Below, piece after piece: positions 9,629 through 18,490 of a DNA stretch of 64,000 bases (position 1 is the first letter of the stretch; every line of letters begins with the position of its first letter). The stretch is from Tenacibaculum jejuense. Lineage in GTDB: Bacteria; Bacteroidota; Bacteroidia; Flavobacteriales; Flavobacteriaceae. The stretch spans positions 3,315,001-3,379,000 of the forward strand of contig NZ_LT899436.1 in NCBI RefSeq assembly GCF_900198195.1, read 5' to 3'. Made by a program: the position numbers and the translations under genes. A model generated the notes under the pieces. It worked only from the letters and a program-made list of their open reading frames with translations. It did not search any database and had not been told where the DNA came from.

Positions 9629-11377
9629 ATGAAAAAATTTAAAAAAACAAGTTTATTATCACTACTCATTTTAGCAATTAGCTTTGTAAGTTGTGATGAA
9701 GATGATTTCTTAAAGGAAGTGAATCCAAATGCTATTACAAGCGATACATTTTGGCAAACACAAGAACAATTTAATTCGGCATTAACTACTGTTTATGGAG
9801 CATTACAATTTCAGTCTATAAGTGGTGGACTTTTACAACACCAAATGGTTAGAGGTGATATTGCTGGTACAGAACCTTGGTATAGACCATTACAATTCCG
9901 AAACTTGACTTTTAATGATGGAACATTTTATGTAACAGACAAATGGAACGAATTGTACATTGGTGTATTTAGAGCCAATCAGGTAATAAATGAATTACAA
10001 TCTGCTGATCCTTCAGTAATGTTTGCTGATAATAGTAAAGTAGAAATTGAAGCCCAAGCTCGATTTTTAAGAGCCTTCTTTTACTTTCAAATTGCTCATA
10101 CGTACGGGCAGGGAATTATTCATACCACTGTTCCTGCAGCAGGAGAGTTCAATAAAGATTTATCTTCGATGCAAGAAATTACAGAGACTGTAATTAAACC
10201 AGATTTAGAGTTTGCTAAAGCAAATTTACCTCAATCTTGGTCTGATGAAAATTTAGGTCGTGTTACTTGGGGAGCAGCTACATCTTTACTTGGAAAAGTG
10301 TATTTGTATGAAGAAAATTGGGCTATGGCTGCTCAAAACCTTAAACAGGTAATTGATTCTGGAATTTATATGCTAACTCCTGAAATTCTTGATAATTTCA
10401 GACATGATACAGAGTTTAATTCTGAATCTATTTTTGAAGTAGTTTATAACGATGAATTAGCTCCCGGTATTGGTGGTGGAGCTGTTGATGATTTCCCTGG
10501 AGGTGTTGGTGCAGAAGCTTCTACTCTAGCAACTGCAACAGGTCAATTAAGTTTTAATGCTTTTAACACGGTTTTAGCTTCGTATTATTTACATGAAATG
10601 CTAATTAACGATGAAATAGATCCTGTAAATCCTAAAAATTCTTCAGGAAATGTTCACTCAGAAAGATTAACCGCAACAATTGCTCCTAGAAATGGTGAAG
10701 GTAATTATTACAATACTCCTTTTGGTGATAAACCAGGATGGGGATTCGGACAAAGTGCATATGTAAAAAAACATTCCAATTGGTATCATAAAGATCAAGA
10801 AGATGCTATTGAGTTTAGTGGTAGATCTGGAATTAATTTTAGACATATAAGACTTGCAGATGTGTATTTAATGTATGCTGAAGCTGTACTAGAATTAAAC
10901 AGCGATGTTAAAACTGCTATTGAATATATAGACAGAGTTAGAGCTAGAGCTGGAGTAATTACCTTAAATCAATATTTAAATGATAATGGAGGAACTTTTC
11001 CTCAATTACACATTAGTAAACAAGTGCATGGTACTTTACCAATGGTTACTGCTTCTGTAGAAAATGTCATGACTCATTTACGTAGAGTTGAAAGACCTTC
11101 AGAATTATGCTTTGAAGGACATCGTTGGAATGATTTAGTACGATGGGGAATTGTTGCTGAAGTTTTTAGTGAACTTGCAGCCGATGAAGCTTGGAGAGAA
11201 GCAAATAAAGAAACTATTTTACAAGTTGGTAATGGCGGTGTAGCTCCTTTATTTATCGATGAAAGAATTAGACCAGATTTTATGGTAGCCAATAGCTCAT
11301 ATAATTCTAATCAGCACGATTATTTACCTATTCCTACAGGTGAGGTTCAAGCTAATGGTAATCTTATAACGAATTAA
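9629..11377 (+). CDS. SusD-family surface glycan-binding lipoprotein
   Basis: This is the lid/binding partner of the adjacent SusC transporter. The 582-aa protein has a lipoprotein signal with cysteine 22 (ISFVSC) followed by acidic residues (DEDD), the pattern that sends Bacteroidota lipoproteins to the cell surface. SusD features include the early TSDTFWQTQEQFNSALTTVY, the helical ARFLRAFFYFQIAHTYG and the C-terminal RRVERPSELCFEGHRWNDLV. It lies between susC (12-bp gap) and the PKD lipoprotein gene (6-bp gap), so the three form one operon. Confidence 0.94.
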   Translation: MKKFKKTSLLSLLILAISFVSCDEDDFLKEVNPNAITSDTFWQTQEQFNSALTTVYGALQFQSISGGLLQHQMVRGDIAGTEPWYRPLQFRNLTFNDGTFYVTDKWNELYIGVFRANQVINELQSADPSVMFADNSKVEIEAQARFLRAFFYFQIAHTYGQGIIHTTVPAAGEFNKDLSSMQEITETVIKPDLEFAKANLPQSWSDENLGRVTWGAATSLLGKVYLYEENWAMAAQNLKQVIDSGIYMLTPEILDNFRHDTEFNSESIFEVVYNDELAPGIGGGAVDDFPGGVGAEASTLATATGQLSFNAFNTVLASYYLHEMLINDEIDPVNPKNSSGNVHSERLTATIAPRNGEGNYYNTPFGDKPGWGFGQSAYVKKHSNWYHKDQEDAIEFSGRSGINFRHIRLADVYLMYAEAVLELNSDVKTAIEYIDRVRARAGVITLNQYLNDNGGTFPQLHISKQVHGTLPMVTASVENVMTHLRRVERPSELCFEGHRWNDLVRWGIVAEVFSELAADEAWREANKETILQVGNGGVAPLFIDERIRPDFMVANSSYNSNQHDYLPIPTGEVQANGNLITN

Positions 11378-11383
11378 AATACA

Positions 11384-12952
11384 ATGAAAAAAATTAAACT
11401 TAAAAATATTATTCCGTTACTTCTTATCTCTTTCACAGGGTCTTTTCTAATTCAATGTGATAAAGAAGAAACAGTATTAATTGAACCTAATCAAAGAGCT
11501 ATTTTTACTTCTGAAATGGATTTTGATAACAGAGTTAATGTTAATCAAGATATTGATTTTGCTGATGCTTCTGCAGGAGTAGTTTCTAGAACTTGGACTT
11601 TTCCAGACAATGCTGTTGACATTGATGGATCAGACAATAATCAAACTTCTTCTAACAAAATAGTAAAAGCCTTTTTTAATCAACCAGGAACGTATAATGT
11701 AACTTTAAATCAAACATTTAAAGGTGATGTTTTAGCTAACGGTCAATCGACTGGTTCTAATGTAGCTGATACAACAATTGTTGTAAATGTATTATCTGAA
11801 GTGAATATTAATTTACGAGCAAATATTTTAAACGATGATGGTACTTTAGGTAATCCTTTAGTGATTGCTGATAATGCTGAAAATGAAGTTATAGCTAGTA
11901 AAAAGGTGCGTTTTTCGTATACTGTTGATGGTGATCCTGATATTTTTGATTGGACGTTTAACGGCGCATCTCCTGATACTTTTGATGGTTCAGATGTAGA
12001 TGTTGATGTTACTTACAGAAGTTTAGGAGTTCACGATTTAAAGTTTATTGCTCGTAGAGATCGTCCTGCTGGTGGAGACACTATTTCAATAAAAAACCTA
12101 ATTAAAGTAGTACCATCTACAGAACCTGTAAATTTAATTTCTGTTAATGAATTAGATGGAAAAATTGGTTTAGAATTCAGTAGAGATATGGATCCAAATA
12201 GTGCAACTGCTAGTCAGTTTAGTGTAACCTTAGAAAACAATGGAGCTACTATTCCAGTAAATATTACCAATATTGATGTTGACAGTAATTTTCCTAATAT
12301 TTTAGTTCTTACGTTAAATGAAACTGTTTTTAGAGACGACGAGGTTACCGTATCCTATACTCCTGGTACTTTAGCAACAACAGATAGAGTAAATGCTGAT
12401 GCTATTCCTCAAACACCTGTTGGATTCGATAGACTTGAAAATATATTAACTTCAATTTTAGATCATAGTTTCGAAAACAGTACGAATATAAATGATGAAT
12501 GGCCAGACAATATGTGGGGTGGCATGTGGGCTAAGTATAATCGTAATGTTTCATCTATGAGAGCAAAAACTGGTACTAATAGTTTACTTGTTGAATACGA
12601 GCCAAACGGAGGCATGATTATAAATAGTGGACCTGCTACTATTCCAACAGAGCAAGGTCAGACTTATGAATTAGGTTTCTGGATTTACGTAGAAAGTTTA
12701 GGTAATAGTGATCCTGCTCAATTTTTACCAGAAATTAGATTCTTTGCTGATCCTCCTTTCCAAGAATTAGGTATTGTTTTCTTCAATGATACTTTCCCTA
12801 CAGGACAATGGTTATATCAAAGTCTATTTTTTACTGCTAATAATACTGAAGATGCTAAATTACTTATTAGAGGATTTAATGAATTTAATCCAGAACCTTT
12901 AAAATTCTTTATAGATGATTTAACTTTAAGAAAAGTGAATTTGCGTCCATAA
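11384..12952 (+). CDS. PKD-domain surface lipoprotein of the SusCD operon
   Basis: This 522-aa lipoprotein has its lipidated Cys at residue 25 (GSFLIQC) followed by DKEE. Two PKD-like beta-sandwich segments are seen (about 35-135, with SRTWTFPD, and about 140-245, with DIFDWTFNGASPDTFDG). An Ig-like segment with LEFSRDMDP lies at about 250-350. The C-terminal ~160 residues (from ILDHSFENSTN) look like a carbohydrate-binding jelly roll ending in KFFIDDLTLRK. It probably acts as an auxiliary surface sugar binder, in the place SusE/SusF-like proteins take in other loci. No catalytic domain is seen, and the exact ligand is unknown. Confidence 0.8.
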   Translation: MKKIKLKNIIPLLLISFTGSFLIQCDKEETVLIEPNQRAIFTSEMDFDNRVNVNQDIDFADASAGVVSRTWTFPDNAVDIDGSDNNQTSSNKIVKAFFNQPGTYNVTLNQTFKGDVLANGQSTGSNVADTTIVVNVLSEVNINLRANILNDDGTLGNPLVIADNAENEVIASKKVRFSYTVDGDPDIFDWTFNGASPDTFDGSDVDVDVTYRSLGVHDLKFIARRDRPAGGDTISIKNLIKVVPSTEPVNLISVNELDGKIGLEFSRDMDPNSATASQFSVTLENNGATIPVNITNIDVDSNFPNILVLTLNETVFRDDEVTVSYTPGTLATTDRVNADAIPQTPVGFDRLENILTSILDHSFENSTNINDEWPDNMWGGMWAKYNRNVSSMRAKTGTNSLLVEYEPNGGMIINSGPATIPTEQGQTYELGFWIYVESLGNSDPAQFLPEIRFFADPPFQELGIVFFNDTFPTGQWLYQSLFFTANNTEDAKLLIRGFNEFNPEPLKFFIDDLTLRKVNLRP

Positions 12953-13019
12953 AAAACATAGAATTATTGTTTTCATATTGTATATAATTTTAACTACGAA
13001 ATAAGTTGTTAAAAGGAAT

Positions 13020-13055
13020 TTAAGTCTAAAAACTCTTTAGGCTTAATTTCTTTTT
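13020..13055 (+). terminator. Terminator of the susCD operon
   Basis: TTAAGTCTAAA pairs with TTTAGGCTTAA (one G-T pair) around a 5-nt loop, and TTTCTTTTT follows. It separates the SusCD operon from galE. Confidence 0.7.
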
Positions 13056-13102
13056 ATAAAAGTTGAAAACGATTAATCAACACGAAAAACAAATAAGTTT
13101 AA

Positions 13103-14113
13103 ATGAAAAATATTTTAGTAACTGGCGGCCTAGGCTTTATCGGTTCACATACTGTTGTAGAACTTCAAAATGCAGGATTTCATGTAATAATTATTGATAA
13201 TTTATCAAATTCAAAAATCGAAGTTCTTAATAATATTGAAGAAATAACCAGTAAAAAACCTCAATTCTTCAATATTGATTTACGTAATAAAGAAGATGTA
13301 AAACATTTTTTTAATACTAATTCAATTGATGGAATTATCCATTTTGCGGCTTCTAAAGCCGTAGGTGAAAGCGTAAATAAACCTTTAGAATATTATGAGA
13401 ATAATATCAATTCGTTGGTATATATACTTCAAGAAATGAAGACTCATACTATTTCAAACTTTATTTTTAGTTCCTCATGCACTGTTTACGGACAGGCAGA
13501 TGAGTTACCTATTACAGAAAATTCCCCAATTAAACCTGCTGAATCACCTTATGGTAACACCAAACAAATTGGTGAAGAAATTATACGAGATACTTGTAAA
13601 GCTGACAACTTAAGTGCCATATCTTTACGATATTTTAATCCTATTGGAGCTCATGAGAGTATTAAAATTGGGGAATTACCAATTGGAGTTCCGCAAAACT
13701 TAATTCCGTATATAACACAAACCGCTTTAGGAATTCGAGAACAACTTTCTGTTTTTGGTGACGATTACGATACACCCGACGGTACAGCAATTAGAGATTA
13801 TATTCATGTAGTAGATTTAGCCAAAGCACATATCGCTGCTTTAGAAAGACTTTTAAATAAAAAGAATAAAGAGAATTTTGAATTCTTTAATGTTGGAACC
13901 GGAAAAGGTAATTCTGTATTAGAGATTATTCAAAAATTTGAAACTGCTACGAATGTAAAATTGAATTATAAAATTACAAATAGAAGAGCTGGTGATGTTA
14001 CCGCTGCATTTGCTGATGTTTCTAAAATTCAAAAAGAATTAAACTGGAAAAATGAAAAAACTTTAAACGAAGCTCTTATTTCTGCATGGGAATGGCAGAA
14101 GTCTGTGAAATAA
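13103..14113 (+). CDS. galE: UDP-glucose 4-epimerase
   Basis: This enzyme interconverts UDP-galactose and UDP-glucose with bound NAD, closing the Leloir cycle. The 336-aa short-chain dehydrogenase fold has the nucleotide loop TGGLGFIGSH at residues 7-16. The active site is SSSCTVYG (123-130), with Tyr-150 and Lys-154 in YGNTK. The family stretch RYFNPIGAHESIKIGE and the C-terminal RRAGDVTAAFAD are present. Terminators on both sides show that galE is its own transcription unit, unlike galKTM. That fits a second need for UDP-galactose in envelope synthesis. Confidence 0.96.
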   Translation: MKNILVTGGLGFIGSHTVVELQNAGFHVIIIDNLSNSKIEVLNNIEEITSKKPQFFNIDLRNKEDVKHFFNTNSIDGIIHFAASKAVGESVNKPLEYYENNINSLVYILQEMKTHTISNFIFSSSCTVYGQADELPITENSPIKPAESPYGNTKQIGEEIIRDTCKADNLSAISLRYFNPIGAHESIKIGELPIGVPQNLIPYITQTALGIREQLSVFGDDYDTPDGTAIRDYIHVVDLAKAHIAALERLLNKKNKENFEFFNVGTGKGNSVLEIIQKFETATNVKLNYKITNRRAGDVTAAFADVSKIQKELNWKNEKTLNEALISAWEWQKSVK

Positions 14114-14136
14114 TTTAACTTCAAAAAAATTAAAAG

Positions 14137-14164
14137 CCTTACTAAAAATAGTAAGGTTTTTTTA
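14137..14164 (+). terminator. Terminator of galE
   Basis: CCTTACTA pairs with TAGTAAGG around AAAA, followed by a run of eight T. A nearly identical stem recurs at 19734-19759. Confidence 0.85.
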
Positions 14165-14259
14165 TTCTTTCAATTTTTATAAGATACTTTTTTCTACTAA
14201 TTTTTGAATCTTAAAATAGTCTCTTCACTAATTATTTTTAATAAGTTAATATGAAGAAA

Positions 14260-15093
14260 TTAAAATTCCATCTCATCACCTAATTCTTCAACTAAAAGTT
14301 TCGTAATAGAATAAGGAAAAACATCTGTAAAGAGGTAATAATTATTCTTAGATAATTCTTCTTTTTGAATTTTCAATAGAGTGCTTACATCTAGTGAAGA
14401 GCCTTCATTTGTGTACTTTACTATATCTTTCTTTCTATGTTTTAAACCTTTAGAAAGCCTTTTCCGATAAATATTAATATTCTTAGAAAAATCTAACTTC
14501 TCCCCTTTCGCTAAAAATAGAGCTTTAAAAATTTCAATATAATCGTCGTAATATATTTTTCTTACTCCCTTAAACCTATCGTTAAATAGTATATTTAACC
14601 ATTTATTTAGTGTTTTTATATCAACCCCAAACTCACTAGCTATATTAGTTTTATTCGTTGAAAATAATTTTTTTTTGATGATCTCTTCCTCTAAGTTTAA
14701 AATTTTTAATTCACTTAAAAAGAAATTTCTAAAGGATTCTTTATTTTTTAGATAAAAATCATCAAATACGTTCCAATGTTCTTTGGGAATTTCACTTACA
14801 AGATCTTGCAACTTTTTATCTGAAGATAGTTTGATTAGATCAACAATACCTGATGCTTCAGTCATTCTTTTACTCAGTAATTTGAATAGAAATAATAAAG
14901 GGAAATTATTTTCTAGGAGTACATCAACTTTTTCTATTGTTTCTAAACTATTTATATTATTGTAGAAAAACTCTGCTAACCTAGTCTTATCTCCTTCAAA
15001 ATAAAGGTTTGCTATCAACTCTATATTATAATCTATGAAAAAATTATTTTCTTGTGATTTTTTTTCTATCAATTCAAACACTTTCCCTATCAT
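14260..15093 (-). CDS. Hypothetical protein with a possible helix-turn-helix
   Basis: I do not recognise the family. The 277-aa protein is almost entirely helical and Lys/Glu/Asn-rich, with no signal peptide or membrane segment. The stretch TNIASEFGVDIKTLNKWLN (about residues 155-173) has helix-turn-helix spacing, so DNA binding is possible. It lies directly downstream of a 45-codon gene and that gene's terminator, so it may be expressed by read-through. No clear separate promoter was seen. Function unknown. Confidence 0.6.
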   Translation of the reverse strand: MIGKVFELIEKKSQENNFFIDYNIELIANLYFEGDKTRLAEFFYNNINSLETIEKVDVLLENNFPLLFLFKLLSKRMTEASGIVDLIKLSSDKKLQDLVSEIPKEHWNVFDDFYLKNKESFRNFFLSELKILNLEEEIIKKKLFSTNKTNIASEFGVDIKTLNKWLNILFNDRFKGVRKIYYDDYIEIFKALFLAKGEKLDFSKNINIYRKRLSKGLKHRKKDIVKYTNEGSSLDVSTLLKIQKEELSKNNYYLFTDVFPYSITKLLVEELGDEMEF

Positions 15094-15104
15094 ATCATAA
15101 ATAT

Positions 15105-15137
15105 AAAAAAGCTATTCATTTAAAAACAAATAGCTTT
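15105..15137 (-). terminator. Terminator between the 45-aa gene and the 277-aa gene
   Basis: On the minus strand AAAGCTATT pairs with AATAGCTTT around a 12-nt loop and runs into a T stretch. It follows the 45-aa ORF and ends 12 bp before the 277-aa gene, so it could act as an attenuator between them. Confidence 0.7.
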
Positions 15138-15151
15138 CTTGACATTTCTAA

Positions 15152-15289
15152 TTATTTCCCTTGATAATTAGGGTTATTAGGATTCAATTGATTAGAGGTA
15201 TTATTTAAACGACTTTGATAAATCGAGTTTACTCCACTAGTTCCTGAATTTGAATTATTAATGTCTGCGTTGTGATTTCTAATTCTCAT
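15152..15289 (-). CDS. Small 45-aa Asn/Ser-rich protein
   Basis: This short ORF starts MRIRNHNADINNSNSGTSG and ends PNNPNYQGK. It is rich in Asn, Ser and Gly and has no Cys and no signal peptide. It is supported as a gene by a TTG-N22-TAAATTTG promoter upstream (15320-15352) and a hairpin/T-run terminator downstream (15105-15137). The leader would be only about 25 nt. Function unknown; it could be a structural, secreted or regulatory peptide. It is too short for a standard ORF cut-off. Confidence 0.5.
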   Translation of the reverse strand: MRIRNHNADINNSNSGTSGVNSIYQSRLNNTSNQLNPNNPNYQGK

Positions 15290-15319
15290 TGTTAATGATT
15301 TTTAAAATTAATTATGATT

Positions 15320-15352
15320 CAAATTTAAATTAGTAAAAAGACTCTCTACCAA
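15320..15352 (-). promoter_or_regulatory. Promoter of the 45-aa gene
   Basis: On the minus strand TTG (15352-15350) is followed after 22 bp by TAAATTTG (15327-15320), a perfect TAnnTTTG -7 box at the same spacing as the susC promoter. Confidence 0.55.
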
Positions 15353-15595
15353 ATTATCCCAGATAACAAAAAACAATATGTAATTCTAAAATCAACTCTA
15401 AAAACAAAAATCGTACTAAATTAGTAATGCTAATTCTTATTGGGATAGGATTATAACCTGAAATAAACTTTACTAGTATATCCCTTCAACTTTCGCCTTA
15501 AACTACTTATTTTTAGGTATTTTAACGTTTCGTATTTTCTTGTATATTAAAAATCTAGTAGATAACTTACTAAACTAATTAACCGACTTTTAAAT
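15353..15595. other. Intergenic DNA before the exported 964-aa protein gene
   Basis: This divergent gap is A+T-rich and holds no convincing ORF. I could not pick out a perfect TAnnTTTG box for the plus-strand gene at 15596. Confidence 0.4.
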
Positions 15596-18490
15596 ATGAA
15601 ACTAACAACTACTTTTATTTTTTGTGCTTTATTTTATCAAATAACTTTAGCACAAAAATCTGCTCCTGTTGCTGGAGATGCAGCTCAACTTATCGATCTT
15701 TTAAAAAAAGATTACAATGCAGTGAATCCTGAAAACAAAGATGAAATCATTTCTAGAGATATGTTTAAAGTTACTTCTATTTTTAAAACATATATGAATG
15801 ATCAACAACGTAATGATTTAAAAAACACTACATGCTCTCAAACATATACTAGCCTTAAAACTATTACTAATGATCATTTAACAGAAGCTAGAATGTTAGA
15901 TCCGAGAGTAAACGATAAAGACACTTTTTGTGGAGCTATAAATGATATTTCGGAAATATATGAAGAATATGAACTTGAGAAGAAGAAATTTAATGCTATG
16001 AGTTCGAATTCTAGTTCTAGAATCAACCTTATTGAAGATTTAGCTGAATATAAAAAAGAATTTTATGAAGCAAAGTTTTTCAAGGACATTTCTGAATTGT
16101 ATCAAATAAAAAATAGTTACAATAGTAACAATTCGTATTTAGCAGCTGTTGTCGAAATTTTTATCAGAAAGTATGCTACAGTTCATTACAATAAAGATGA
16201 TATTAATTCACAAATAAATTATAACTCTTCAGTACAAAAAGCAGCTGGTTTTTTGGGTGGGGATTTAGCTTTTGAAACTATTATAGATGGTTTGAGTAGG
16301 TTTTTAGTAACACGAATTAAAGAAGAACTAACTACGCATGCTATTGAGAAAATTCAAAACTATTTAAAGAATCCTAGTCAGAAAAGTTATTTAAATGAAT
16401 TAATGATTTTGCTTCCTACTGCTACAGACTATTTGAAAAGTTTTGAAGCCAGTCAAGTACTAAATTTCACAAATGATTTTAAACAATATATTGAAAAAGA
16501 TCTCAATAACTTACTATCAAATGCTCGTAATTTAAAGAATACTGCTCGTTTTAAAGCTCTTATTAACAAAAATCCAGACATTGAATTTGCATTTGAAGCG
16601 CTAGATCTAATTCCTCAAATCTCAAAAATTAAAGAGCCTCTTGATTATTTCAAAATTATAGAAAACAGTAAAACTCTTAATAACTGGAGTAATGATACAT
16701 CAAAAAAGATAAAATTTAATATTGCCAATGGTATCAATTTAACTTCTTTATTGGCTCATAGTTTATTGGTTATAGATGAAGGTAAACGAAAATTAGTATC
16801 ACTAGATTTTATGAGTGATTATGGCTCAGAAAAAGAATTTTATTTACTCTACATAGGTTTTCTACAACAACAGAATAATAAGTATTTTAATGTAAAGTTC
16901 ACAAAAGATGGTGCAACCGAAGTTCCATTAGATTTTAAACTCTTAATGACAAAATTTTCCCCAGATAACATTCAAATCACCAATAAAGCATTTGTATTTT
17001 TTAAAGAACATATTATAAATATTGTAAGTAATACTGAAAAGTTACAAGAAGTCATTGCCAGCATCAAACGTGCAAATAAAGACGATGATAAAATTAAAAC
17101 TACAGAAGTTCACAATCTAATAGAAACCTTGATTGAATTTTCGGAAGAAATTACAATTACTTCTGATGATATTATAAGAGAAGGAATCAATTTGGGCTTA
17201 TTTTCTAATTTAGATATCGATACTACTACTATTGTAAATAAAACTAAACCTTATTTTGAAACCGCAAAAAAAGTAAACTCTATCTTTTTAGATTTACATA
17301 ATAAAAACTACACCACTGCAATAACAACATCTTTAGATATTGTAAACGATTACACACATAAAGATCTTTCACTAGCCAAACTTATTAATATAGAAAATCA
17401 GCTTGTAAATGCTAGTGACCTCACACTTTTAAAAACCTTTTTAGAAAGTAAAAGTATTCCTGGAAATGAAAAGAAAAAGAATGCACTCAAAGATTTGGCT
17501 GTTCTAGTACAAGAAATTATTTATCGTCCAACGATGAATATGAATTTGACAGCCATCAAAACCCAATTTGATAGAGTACTTTCTGCTATTGATTCAAATG
17601 AAAACAATAATTTTAAAAAGGAATTAAAACAGCTAAAAAGTGATATTGAATTACAATATAAAGATGTATTAAAAGAATATGCAGGTATTAAACTAACAGA
17701 AGTTTTTATAACACCAATTCATAACTTTATAGATGGTAAATCCATAAATGCTAATATCAAAACAAAATTAAAGACATATGTAGAAGATTTTACAAAAAAT
17801 GCTTCTAAAGCATATTTATTAGGTGAGGATAAAGATTTAAAATCTTCCAAAGAAAACTTAGTCCGTTACTTAACTGTTTATGTACCAGAATTATCAAACG
17901 GTATTTTTAATGTGAAAGATAAAAATGTACTTCGTATTATACATTTCATTACAGACGTGGCGCTTTCAAATAATGCTAAAGACGTAGAAAATGCTTTAGA
18001 ATCTTTTGCGCTACCTGCAGGAAGTTCTTCTGCAAAAGAAAAAGTTAACTCTTATTTTTCTATTAACTCATATCCTGGAATATTGTTTGGTAAAGAATTT
18101 ACCACTAATGATAATGCAGAACATATTGGAATTACAGCTCCGGTAGGTATTTATGCACAATTATGGAAAAGTGAAAAAACAACATGGGGCTTATTTGTAC
18201 CCATCATAGATATTGGAGCACCAGTAAGATTTCGTTTTGACGATAATAAAAATACTGAAACACTACCCGATTTTGATTTTAATGATATTTTCTCCCCTGG
18301 ATTATATATTAGTATAGGGTTAAATAATTCTCCTTTTGCATTCAACGCAGGAATTCAATATGGACCAAAATTACGAGGTATTGATAATGGTTCTGGAGTA
18401 TTAACAAATATCGAAGCCTATCGCGTAGGCGTAGGTGTTGTTATTGATATTCCTTTATTTACTTTATATACAAGTGGAATCGATGATTAA
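15596..18490 (+). CDS. Large exported protein with a barrel-like C-terminus, unknown function
   Basis: I do not recognise the family. The 964-aa protein has a clear signal peptide (hydrophobic core, cleavage near TLAQ, about residue 20). About 800 residues of charged helical sequence without obvious catalytic motifs follow. The last ~140 residues are rich in Gly and aromatic beta strands (SPGLYISIGLNNSPFAFNAG, then YRVGVGVVIDIPLF), which looks like strands of an outer-membrane barrel. Location in the outer membrane is therefore likely. The stop codon overlaps the next gene, a secreted protease, by 8 bp, so the two are translationally coupled and probably work together. Confidence 0.7.
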   Translation: MKLTTTFIFCALFYQITLAQKSAPVAGDAAQLIDLLKKDYNAVNPENKDEIISRDMFKVTSIFKTYMNDQQRNDLKNTTCSQTYTSLKTITNDHLTEARMLDPRVNDKDTFCGAINDISEIYEEYELEKKKFNAMSSNSSSRINLIEDLAEYKKEFYEAKFFKDISELYQIKNSYNSNNSYLAAVVEIFIRKYATVHYNKDDINSQINYNSSVQKAAGFLGGDLAFETIIDGLSRFLVTRIKEELTTHAIEKIQNYLKNPSQKSYLNELMILLPTATDYLKSFEASQVLNFTNDFKQYIEKDLNNLLSNARNLKNTARFKALINKNPDIEFAFEALDLIPQISKIKEPLDYFKIIENSKTLNNWSNDTSKKIKFNIANGINLTSLLAHSLLVIDEGKRKLVSLDFMSDYGSEKEFYLLYIGFLQQQNNKYFNVKFTKDGATEVPLDFKLLMTKFSPDNIQITNKAFVFFKEHIINIVSNTEKLQEVIASIKRANKDDDKIKTTEVHNLIETLIEFSEEITITSDDIIREGINLGLFSNLDIDTTTIVNKTKPYFETAKKVNSIFLDLHNKNYTTAITTSLDIVNDYTHKDLSLAKLINIENQLVNASDLTLLKTFLESKSIPGNEKKKNALKDLAVLVQEIIYRPTMNMNLTAIKTQFDRVLSAIDSNENNNFKKELKQLKSDIELQYKDVLKEYAGIKLTEVFITPIHNFIDGKSINANIKTKLKTYVEDFTKNASKAYLLGEDKDLKSSKENLVRYLTVYVPELSNGIFNVKDKNVLRIIHFITDVALSNNAKDVENALESFALPAGSSSAKEKVNSYFSINSYPGILFGKEFTTNDNAEHIGITAPVGIYAQLWKSEKTTWGLFVPIIDIGAPVRFRFDDNKNTETLPDFDFNDIFSPGLYISIGLNNSPFAFNAGIQYGPKLRGIDNGSGVLTNIEAYRVGVGVVIDIPLFTLYTSGIDD

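Noticed and set aside
13060..13085. GTTG...CAAC partial dyad upstream of galE as a LacI-type operator
   Set aside because: The match between arms is short and the centre is not typical; nothing like it is found upstream of galK or susC.
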